Source: Planktotalea sp.
GTDB lineage: Bacteria; Pseudomonadota; Alphaproteobacteria; Rhodobacterales; Rhodobacteraceae
Assembly: GCA_024645145.1 (NCBI GenBank)
Contig: JAHEGL010000117.1
Coordinates: 1 to 5,008, forward strand
DNA: 5,008 bases
Reading direction: 5' to 3'
The translations under genes were made by a program, and so were the position numbers. Below, one piece after another: positions 1 through 5,008 of the stretch; positions within the stretch are counted from its first letter, which is position 1, and each line of letters begins with the position of its first letter. A model generated the notes under the pieces. That model ran no database searches. It was not told the origin of the DNA and saw only the letters and a list, made by a program, of their open reading frames with translations.

Positions 1-293
1 TGATGTGAACCGCTCACGCGATGCCAGATATCAAGCGCTTCTTCGGGTATATCAGGCCACACCATTCCTTCTGGATGCGTCTCAGAATACCGGTAGCCAG
101 TGCGATCAGACACCCATCCATACTTGCCTGCAGACGTCTTCTTGACGCGCATAGGTTTGCCATAAGGGGTCATCGGCGAAAACATGGGTGCACCCTTTGC
201 GACCTCTCACATCGCGGTCAGCAAAAGCTGTTGCGCCTCAAAATCGAGCAAACCTTTGTAAATCTCGAAACCGCGTAAATTTAGCTTTTCCAA
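1..293 (-). pseudogene. alkB: AlkB-family 2-oxoglutarate/Fe(II) dioxygenase, N-terminal part, interrupted by an in-frame TGA
   Basis: AlkB enzymes remove methyl groups oxidatively from 1-methyladenine and 3-methylcytosine in DNA and RNA. Reading leftward from 293, the frame gives an N-terminal segment including LRGFEIYKGLLDFEAQQLLL, then a TGA at 207-209. In the same frame it continues with EVAKGAPMFSPMTPYGKPM, TSAGKYGWVSDRTGYRYS and VWPDIPEEALDIW before leaving the window. From memory this aligns with the E. coli AlkB substrate-binding lid (TPGGYTMSV, then GW and GY), whose Trp and Tyr contact the alkylated base; both are kept. The HxD iron site lies outside the window. The TGA sits where related proteins usually have Arg, so one C-to-T change (CGA to TGA) explains it. 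The only full-length start seen is TTG at 291-293, with GGGAG about 12 nt upstream. A shorter product could start at ATG 183-185, preceded by AAAGGG at 193-198. Identity is fairly sure; whether the gene is dead, restarted or a sequencing error is open. Confidence 0.75.
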
Positions 294-375
294 GGTTTGA
301 TTAACTCCCTATTGACCCTAAATGCAAAAAATTCGCAGCTAATGTGTAAATTCTCTAAATGAGTCACGCACAATC

Positions 376-404
376 CTTGCAGCACCCATACACGCTCCCT
401 ATAT
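376..404 (+). promoter_or_regulatory. Heat-shock (RpoH/sigma-32) promoter of the dnaKJ operon
   Basis: CTTG (376-379) is followed by an 18-nt spacer and CCTATAT (398-404). This fits the alphaproteobacterial RpoH promoter pattern as I know it, CTTG-N17/18-CYTATNT. Transcription would start near 411 and leave a leader of about 107 nt before dnaK. A housekeeping-type promoter, TTGCAG (378-383) with a 16-nt spacer and TATATA (400-405), overlaps the same bases, so basal and heat-induced transcription may share this site. No CIRCE (HrcA) inverted repeat was seen in the gap. The start point is inferred. Confidence 0.75.
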
Positions 405-504
405 ACCGCTCGAACGTTGAACTGCACCACCGCAGATCAGCTAACCAATCGGGGCGCAGATGCCATAACGGGTTTGCGTCTCGTGACATCGCCTTGAACA
501 GAAA

Positions 505-510
505 AAGGGA
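505..510 (+). promoter_or_regulatory. Ribosome binding site of dnaK
   Basis: AAGGGA lies 8 nt before the ATG at 519. It supports this start, which also gives the family N-terminus [16 protein letters not shown]. Confidence 0.7.
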
Positions 511-518
511 TCAAAAAC

Positions 519-2432
519 ATGGCCAAAGTAATTGGTATTGACCTTGGAACGACAAACAGCTGCGTTTCTATCATGGACGGCTCACAGCCACGCGTGATTG
601 AAAACGCTGAAGGCGCGCGCACGACACCGTCGATCGTTGCTTTCACAGATGACGAGCGCCTAGTCGGCCAGCCGGCAAAACGCCAGGCCGTCACAAACCC
701 AGACAACACAGTCTTTGGCGTGAAACGCCTGATTGGTCGCCGTTTTGACGACGAGCACCTCAAGAAAGACATGAAAAACCTGCCCTTCTCCGTTGTGAGC
801 GGTGGCAATGGCGACGCGTGGGTCGAAGCAAAGGGTGAGAAGTATTCCCCGAGCCAGATCTCTGCGTTCATCCTTGGTAAAATGAAAGAAACCGCTGAAA
901 GCTATCTCGGCGAAGACGTCACGCAAGCGGTTATCACCGTACCTGCGTACTTCAACGACGCACAGCGCCAAGCGACAAAAGACGCCGGCAAGATCGCTGG
1001 CCTCGAAGTGCTGCGCATCATCAACGAGCCGACAGCGGCCGCGTTGGCATACGGCCTTGATAAAGAAGAGACACAGACAATCGCGGTCTATGACCTTGGT
1101 GGTGGTACATTCGACGTAACCATCCTTGAGATCGACGACGGCCTGTTCGAAGTAAAGTCCACCAACGGTGATACGTTCCTTGGTGGTGAAGACTTTGACA
1201 TGCGCATCGTTGCTTACCTTGCGGACCAGTTCCAAAAAGAGAACGGCGTTGACCTGACGCAAGACAAGATGGCGCTTCAGCGTTTGAAAGAAGCGGCTGA
1301 AAAGGCGAAGATCGAGCTGTCCTCCGCAAACCAGACAGAGATCAACCAGCCGTTTATCTCTATGGACCCAAAGGGTGGTCAGCCACTTCACATGGTTCTG
1401 AAGCTGACGCGTGCGAAGCTGGAAAGCCACGTCTCCGATTTGATCAAAGCGTCCATTAAGCCATGCCAGGCGGCGCTTAAGGATGCAGGCCTGTCCACAT
1501 CCGACATCGACGAAATCGTCCTTGTTGGTGGTATGACACGTATGCCACGCGTTGTTGAAGAAGTGACAAAGTTCTTCGGTAAAGAACCACATAAGGGTGT
1601 GAACCCTGACGAGGTTGTTGCGATGGGTGCTGCCATTCAGGCGGGTGTTCTTCAGGGTGACGTTAAAGACGTTGTTCTTCTCGACGTCACACCATTGTCC
1701 TTGGGTATCGAAACGCTCGGCGGCGTGTTCACACGCTTGATCGACCGCAACACGACGATCCCGACGAAGAAGAGCCAGATTTTCTCGACAGCAGAAGACA
1801 ACCAGAACGCTGTGACGATCCGTGTTTTCCAAGGTGAGCGCGAAATGGCGAGCGACAACAAAATGCTCGGTCAGTTTAACCTTGAGAGCATCCCACCGGC
1901 ACCACGTGGCCTACCACAGATCGAAGTAACATTTGACATCGACGCAAACGGCATCGTTGCTGTCGGCGCGATGGATAAGGGCACGGGTAAAGAGCAGAAG
2001 ATCACGATCCAAGCCTCTGGCGGTCTATCTGATGATGAAATCGAAAAGATGGTCAAGGACGCGGAAGAGAATGCGGATGCGGATAAAGAGCGTCGCGAAT
2101 TGATCGAAGCGAAAAACCAAGCGGAAAGCCTCATCCACTCGACTGAAAAGTCAATGGAAGAGCATGCAGACAAGGTTGATCCAACAACGATCGAAGCAAT
2201 CGAATTGGCGATTTCTGCGCTTAACGATGATCTGGAGACAGAGAATGCAGACAAGATTAAGTCCGGCATTCAGAACGTCACAGAAGCAGCAATGAAGCTG
2301 GGCGAAGCCATCTACAAAGCGTCGCAAGACGAAGCAGATGACGAGCCGATGGCCGCAGACGCTGGACCCGAAGATGACGACATCGTTGATGCCGACTTCG
2401 AAGATCTGAACGACGACAAAAAACGCGGGTAA
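519..2432 (+). CDS. dnaK: Molecular chaperone DnaK (Hsp70)
   Basis: This cytosolic ATP-dependent chaperone binds exposed hydrophobic peptide segments. DnaJ stimulates its ATPase and GrpE exchanges its nucleotide. At 637 residues it matches E. coli DnaK (638). The nucleotide-binding domain covers about residues 1-383. It has phosphate loop 1, [12 protein letters not shown], at 5-16. It has phosphate loop 2, [12 protein letters not shown], at 192-203, with Thr197 matching E. coli Thr199, and the adenosine motif [12 protein letters not shown] near 334-345. The extra segment near residues 80-100 that marks Gram-negative DnaK is present. The interdomain linker VLLDVTP is at 386-392, followed by the beta-sandwich peptide-binding domain, the helical lid (about 505-605) and an acidic tail ending [14 protein letters not shown]. 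The gene follows an RpoH-type promoter and is the first gene of the dnaK-dnaJ operon. Threonine is written mostly ACA or ACG and seldom ACC. The reading frame is intact. Confidence 0.99.
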   Translation: MAKVIGIDLGTTNSCVSIMDGSQPRVIENAEGARTTPSIVAFTDDERLVGQPAKRQAVTNPDNTVFGVKRLIGRRFDDEHLKKDMKNLPFSVVSGGNGDAWVEAKGEKYSPSQISAFILGKMKETAESYLGEDVTQAVITVPAYFNDAQRQATKDAGKIAGLEVLRIINEPTAAALAYGLDKEETQTIAVYDLGGGTFDVTILEIDDGLFEVKSTNGDTFLGGEDFDMRIVAYLADQFQKENGVDLTQDKMALQRLKEAAEKAKIELSSANQTEINQPFISMDPKGGQPLHMVLKLTRAKLESHVSDLIKASIKPCQAALKDAGLSTSDIDEIVLVGGMTRMPRVVEEVTKFFGKEPHKGVNPDEVVAMGAAIQAGVLQGDVKDVVLLDVTPLSLGIETLGGVFTRLIDRNTTIPTKKSQIFSTAEDNQNAVTIRVFQGEREMASDNKMLGQFNLESIPPAPRGLPQIEVTFDIDANGIVAVGAMDKGTGKEQKITIQASGGLSDDEIEKMVKDAEENADADKERRELIEAKNQAESLIHSTEKSMEEHADKVDPTTIEAIELAISALNDDLETENADKIKSGIQNVTEAAMKLGEAIYKASQDEADDEPMAADAGPEDDDIVDADFEDLNDDKKRG

Positions 2433-2451
2433 GTCACGCACCTCGCGTGAT
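2433..2451 (+). promoter_or_regulatory. Small intercistronic hairpin just after the dnaK stop
   Basis: TCACGC (2434-2439) and GCGTGA (2445-2450) form a perfect 6-bp stem around the loop ACCTC, extended by a G-T pair (2433/2451). It begins directly after the dnaK stop codon. There is no T-tract, so it is not a terminator alone. A role in mRNA 3'-end protection or processing is inferred. Confidence 0.4.
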
Positions 2452-2461
2452 CTCACCCTAA

Positions 2462-2491
2462 TGGGCCGGCCTGCTTAACCGGGTCGGCCCA
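2462..2491 (+). promoter_or_regulatory. Strong GC-rich hairpin between dnaK and dnaJ (stability element or leaky terminator)
   Basis: TGGGCCGGCCT (2462-2472) pairs with GGGTCGGCCCA (2481-2491). The result is an 11-bp stem with two G-T pairs and an 8-nt loop, GCTTAACC. What follows is AATGCGTTTCCTC rather than a run of T, so full termination is unlikely. Partial termination or protection of the upstream dnaK message would make DnaK more abundant than DnaJ, as is usual for this pair. The hairpin is seen directly; its role is inferred. Confidence 0.55.
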
Positions 2492-2503
2492 ATGCGTTTC
2501 CTC

Positions 2504-2513
2504 AAAGGGGGAG
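2504..2513 (+). promoter_or_regulatory. Ribosome binding site of dnaJ, possibly masked by a local hairpin
   Basis: AAAGGGGGAG ends 4 nt before the ATG at 2518 and is a strong Shine-Dalgarno sequence. The preceding TTTCCTC (2497-2503) can fold back on GGGGGAG (2507-2513) over a 3-nt AAA loop, using several G-T pairs. The site could therefore be partly closed at low temperature. Confidence 0.6.
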
Positions 2514-2517
2514 TGTT

Positions 2518-3666
2518 ATGTCAAAACGAGACTATTATGATGTCCTGGGCGTCGCCAAAGGCGCGTCTGCGGATGAAATCAAAAAAGGCTATCGCAAGAA
2601 AGCCAAAGAACTCCATCCAGATCGCAATTCCGATAATCCCAAGGCGGAAGAGCAATTCAAAGAAGCCAATGAAGCCCATGAAATTCTAAAGGATCCTGAG
2701 AAGAAAGCAGCATATGACCGCTATGGTCACGCTGCATTCGAAGGTGGCACGGGTGGTGGTGGCGGTCGTCCAGGCGGTGGTCAGGGCGACTTTTCATCCG
2801 CATTTTCAGACGTTTTCGATGATTTGTTCGGTGATTTCATGGGCGGCGGTCAGCGCGGCGGCGGTGGTCGTAATCGTGCAGCGCGCGGTTCTGATCTTCG
2901 CTTCAACATGCGCGTTACGCTCGAAGAAGCCTTCAGTGGACTGCAAAAGACGATCAACGTTCCAACCGCTGTGAATTGTACCAGCTGCGAAGGCACTGGT
3001 GCAGACGGCGGCGCAGAGCCAACAAATTGCCCTACCTGTTCTGGCATGGGTAAAGTGCGCGCGCAGCAGGGTTTCTTCACGGTTGAACGGACGTGTCCGA
3101 CGTGTTCTGGCATGGGCCAGATCATCAAGAACCCATGTAAATCTTGCTCTGGCCAAGGCCGTGTTGAGAAAGAACGCGCACTCAGCGTGAACATACCTGC
3201 AGGTGTTGAAACAGGTACTCGCATACGCTTGTCCGGTGAGGGCGAAGCAGGCATGCGCGGTGGTCCATCAGGTGATCTTTATATCTTCATCGAAGTGTCC
3301 AAACACAAACTGTTTGAACGCGAAGGTGTAAACCTGTTCTGCAATGTCCCTGTCTCTATGGCCTCAGCTGCGCTGGGTGGTGACATTGAAGTGCCAACAA
3401 TTGATGGTGGCCGTAGCCGCGTGAAAATCCCGGCCGGTAGTCAATCGGGCCGACAGATGCGTCTACGCAGCAAAGGGATGCCTGCACTACGTGGCGGCGG
3501 CATCGGAGATATGTTCATTGAGCTGGCTGTGGAAACACCCGTCAATCTAACGAGTCGTCAAAAAGAACTACTGAAAGAATTCGAAGACCTTTCTGAGGAT
3601 AATAACCCGGAAAGCAAAAGCTTCTTTTCGACAGTAAAGTCTTTTTGGGATGGCATGAAAGGCTAA
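2518..3666 (+). CDS. dnaJ: Chaperone protein DnaJ (Hsp40, type I)
   Basis: This co-chaperone delivers unfolded proteins to DnaK and triggers its ATP hydrolysis. It is 382 residues long, against about 376 in E. coli, and all type I parts are present in order. The J domain covers about residues 1-70, starting [11 protein letters not shown], with the HPD triad at 33-35 that contacts DnaK. A glycine/phenylalanine-rich linker runs from about 73 to 125. The zinc-binding region at 154-214 has four complete CxxCxGxG repeats ([32 protein letters not shown]), so both zinc centres should form. The C-terminal beta domains carry client binding, with a dimerisation end near 350-382. A strong Shine-Dalgarno and the conserved N-terminus fix the ATG. 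It lies 85 nt after dnaK with no promoter seen between them, so it is probably co-transcribed. A good terminator follows. No defect was seen. Confidence 0.98.
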   Translation: MSKRDYYDVLGVAKGASADEIKKGYRKKAKELHPDRNSDNPKAEEQFKEANEAHEILKDPEKKAAYDRYGHAAFEGGTGGGGGRPGGGQGDFSSAFSDVFDDLFGDFMGGGQRGGGGRNRAARGSDLRFNMRVTLEEAFSGLQKTINVPTAVNCTSCEGTGADGGAEPTNCPTCSGMGKVRAQQGFFTVERTCPTCSGMGQIIKNPCKSCSGQGRVEKERALSVNIPAGVETGTRIRLSGEGEAGMRGGPSGDLYIFIEVSKHKLFEREGVNLFCNVPVSMASAALGGDIEVPTIDGGRSRVKIPAGSQSGRQMRLRSKGMPALRGGGIGDMFIELAVETPVNLTSRQKELLKEFEDLSEDNNPESKSFFSTVKSFWDGMKG

Positions 3667-3687
3667 GCGCTTTCACATACAAATATG

Positions 3688-3719
3688 AGCCCGGCCAGCT
3701 ATGCTGTGTCGGGCTTTTT
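3688..3719 (+). terminator. Intrinsic terminator of the dnaKJ operon
   Basis: AGCCCGGCCAGC (3688-3699) pairs with GCTGTGTCGGGCT (3703-3715) around a TAT loop. This makes a 12-bp stem with one bulged T (3707) and one G-T pair, running straight into a T-tract (3715-3719). It begins 21 nt after the dnaJ stop and separates the operon from radC. Confidence 0.9.
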
Positions 3720-3720
3720 A

Positions 3721-3755
3721 TTGGACCCACTCGTTAGTTAATTAAAAATTTATCG
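3721..3755 (+). promoter_or_regulatory. AT-rich region, probable radC promoter (elements not resolved)
   Basis: The bases between the dnaJ terminator and radC are markedly AT-rich (TTAGTTAATTAAAAATTTAT). TTGGAC at 3721-3726 could be a -35 element with AAAAAT or TTTATC downstream as a poor -10. radC needs its own promoter because a strong terminator precedes it, but no convincing hexamer pair is visible. Confidence 0.3.
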
Positions 3756-3776
3756 AATCGGGTGATCACTGTTGTC

Positions 3777-4538
3777 ATGAGTATGCAACACACACAGTTC
3801 ACCGACATCGCCGCCCACGCTTTTAACCCGCGTCTTTCGGATGAAAAGGCGCGCAAACGCCTTGGGCTTTATGACACTAAGCTGCGTGATCATCATGTTG
3901 CCTTTCGAGTGCGCTTTCAAAATCACGGCGCCGAGCATCTTAGCGATGCAGAAATGCTTGAGCTTTTATTGCTGCATGCATCTCCTCGCAAAGACACATG
4001 CCCTACCGCCAAAAAAGTTCTTTCAGAGTTCGGGGATATCGCCAGCGCACTTGCCGCAGATACCGCTCGCCTAGAGGCGCTCATCGGTGTTGTCGCTACG
4101 CAGGACCTTAAGCTGGTGTTTGGCGCGGCTAAGCGCATGGCAAAAGCACGTATTGCGCATCGTCCGCTTATCTCTAGCTGGGACGCGGTGCTCACGTATT
4201 GTCGCACAGCACTCGCCCATAAAGAGACGGAAGAATTTCATGTGCTTTATCTGGATCGTCGCAACATGTTGATTGCCGATGAAGTGATGGGCATTGGCAC
4301 CGTCGACCACGTCCCTGTCTATCCGCGTGAAGTGCTCAAACGCGCGTTAGAGCTTAATTCTTGCGCAATCATCCTTGTACACAACCATCCTTCTGGCGAT
4401 CCTAACCCGTCACCGAGCGATATCGAAATGACCAAGCTAATCAAACAAGCAGCAGATAGTCTCTCGATCACGCTTCGCGATCATCTCATCATTGGCGCAA
4501 GCGGTGAAACCAGCTTTGTCAGTAAAGGGTTGCTCTAG
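3777..4538 (+). CDS. radC: RadC family protein (JAB/MPN metal-dependent domain)
   Basis: RadC proteins carry a C-terminal JAB1/MPN metalloprotease-like fold. Their old link to DNA repair is disputed and no reaction is firmly assigned. From ATG 3777 the product has 253 residues. The JAMM motif is complete: the glutamate near 152-153 in TEEFHVLYLD, then H202-N-H204-PSG and D215, giving HxH-x10-D. RTALAHKETEEFHVLYLD and GTVDHVPVYPREV are typical of roseobacter RadC. The N-terminal part (LSDAEMLELLLL, then about 99-125) corresponds to the helix-hairpin-helix region, but the usual GVG/GIG turn reads GVV (104-106) and looks degenerate. The start is uncertain: GTG 3762, ATG 3777 and ATG 3783 are all in frame, and none has a good Shine-Dalgarno. 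The nearest candidate is GGGTG at 3760-3764, 12 nt before 3777. The gene is transcribed apart from dnaKJ and its stop overlaps that of the convergent OmpA-domain gene. Confidence 0.93.
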   Translation: MSMQHTQFTDIAAHAFNPRLSDEKARKRLGLYDTKLRDHHVAFRVRFQNHGAEHLSDAEMLELLLLHASPRKDTCPTAKKVLSEFGDIASALAADTARLEALIGVVATQDLKLVFGAAKRMAKARIAHRPLISSWDAVLTYCRTALAHKETEEFHVLYLDRRNMLIADEVMGIGTVDHVPVYPREVLKRALELNSCAIILVHNHPSGDPNPSPSDIEMTKLIKQAADSLSITLRDHLIIGASGETSFVSKGLL

Positions 4539-5005
4539 CGGACCCAAACCTCAACGCGGCGATTCACTTGTCTGCCCCAAGCGCTATCATCACAGGCCAT
4601 GGGCAAGGCTTCGCCAAAGGCCTCGACGGAGATGTTGAGCGTGTCGAGATCAACCGTCTCAGCAGCCTTCTTCACCGCTGCCAAGACAGTATTGGCGCGC
4701 CTGAGTGCAATCTGCTTGTTCCCATCCGCAGGCCCTTGCCCATCGCTGAAGCCGACAAAACTGACAGAGCGCTCGTCATAAACACCCGTCTCGATCGCGC
4801 GGGCGAGCTGCTGCACGTTGGACAGCGATTGCGCATCTAGCTCACTAGACCCAGCGCGGAAGCGAAACGACGTGCTCAAGCGCTTCATAGGCGAAAGTAC
4901 CCTGACCAAGCGTTTCATGTCAGCCAGGTTAATCTCTGATCCGATCAAAGAGATCGCATTGGCGAAACGATCCCCTTGCTGGTTTATCGAAAGCTCTTCT
5001 GGCGC
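4535..5005 (-). CDS. OmpA-family C-terminal (peptidoglycan-binding) domain; 5' end missing or interrupted
   Basis: OmpA-like domains bind the diaminopimelate of peptidoglycan in the periplasm. Reading leftward, the frame gives QQGDRFANAISLI, then FRFRAGSSELDAQSLSN, the loop GFSDGQGPADGN (Asp codon at 4742-4744), RRANTVLAAVKKA and the ending GRQVNRRVEVWVR. The SD-x-x-G Asp and the following Arg are the ligand-binding positions of the family. ALPMACDDSAWGRQVNRRVEV closely resembles, from memory, the C-terminus of roseobacter proteins that join a periplasmic substrate-binding domain (about 500 residues in total) to an OmpA domain. Here a TAA at 5006-5008 closes the frame just upstream. The possible internal starts, TTG 4946-4948 and ATG 4916-4918, have no Shine-Dalgarno and would give a product without a signal peptide. 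It is therefore more likely the 3' part of a broken or frameshifted longer gene than a complete small gene. Confidence 0.7.
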   Translation of the reverse strand, partial: APEELSINQQGDRFANAISLIGSEINLADMKRLVRVLSPMKRLSTSFRFRAGSSELDAQSLSNVQQLARAIETGVYDERSVSFVGFSDGQGPADGNKQIALRRANTVLAAVKKAAETVDLDTLNISVEAFGEALPMACDDSAWGRQVNRRVEVWVR

Positions 5006-5008
5006 TTA

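Noticed and set aside
21..278. Plus-strand open frame of 85 codons upstream of dnaK.
   Set aside because: It overlaps the AlkB-like reading on the opposite strand, has no ribosome binding site and no family-like sequence.
301..315. TTAA-N7-TTGA, one mismatch from a CtrA-type TTAA-N7-TTAA site.
   Set aside because: The half-sites are short and expected by chance in this AT-rich stretch, and it sits about 60 bp upstream of the promoter with no second copy.
312..345. TTGACC with TAATGT downstream as a housekeeping promoter.
   Set aside because: The spacer is 22 nt, too long for a sigma-70 promoter.
493..498. CTTGAA resembling a second heat-shock -35 element.
   Set aside because: No CYTATNT-like -10 follows at 17-18 nt; the position would run into the dnaK start codon.
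411..518. A possible ROSE-type thermometer in the dnaK leader.
   Set aside because: Only short stems (CTGC/GCAG at about 422-435 and a weak 5-bp stem further on) are visible, and nothing in the leader clearly pairs with AAGGGA.
660..1832. A 390-codon open frame on the minus strand, antisense to dnaK.
   Set aside because: It lies codon-on-codon opposite dnaK, so it stays open simply because dnaK uses no TTA, CTA or TCA codons there. Its Cys/Arg/Val-rich product has no recognisable domain. Long antisense frames over hsp70 genes are a known artefact.
2730..2890. Gly-rich GGT/GGC repeats in dnaJ as a possible sequence repeat or fusion.
   Set aside because: This is the normal Gly/Phe-rich linker of type I DnaJ.

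Overview
The window carries the dnaK-dnaJ chaperone operon of an alphaproteobacterium. The protein styles (DnaK ending in [14 protein letters not shown], a RadC and an OmpA-domain protein of roseobacter type) and a GC content only slightly above 50% by eye point to the Rhodobacteraceae/Roseobacter group, probably one of its lower-GC members. The genus cannot be fixed from the sequence alone.

Layout. Positions 1-293 (minus strand) hold the N-terminal part of an AlkB-type DNA/RNA demethylase gene, divergent from dnaK. Its reading frame is interrupted by a TGA at 207-209, and its only plausible full-length start is a TTG. The 225-bp gap at 294-518 holds a very good alphaproteobacterial heat-shock (sigma-32/RpoH) promoter at 376-404, a roughly 100-nt leader and the dnaK ribosome binding site. 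dnaK (519-2432) and dnaJ (2518-3666) are co-directional. The 85-nt gap between them contains two tandem hairpins and a third, weaker one that covers the dnaJ Shine-Dalgarno sequence. A clear intrinsic terminator (3688-3719) ends the operon. radC (about 3777-4538) follows on the plus strand. It meets an OmpA-domain gene on the minus strand tail to tail, the two stop codons sharing one palindromic CTAG. The OmpA-domain frame is closed upstream by a TAA in the last three bases of the window, so this gene also looks broken or lacks a normal 5' end.

How the genes relate. DnaK and DnaJ form one ATP-driven folding machine under heat-shock control; GrpE and HrcA are not in this window. AlkB and RadC have links to DNA repair or maintenance in their families, but each is its own transcription unit here. 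No new defence, mobile or biosynthetic system was found. The points most worth a second look are the two interrupted flanking genes and the structured dnaK-dnaJ intercistronic RNA.
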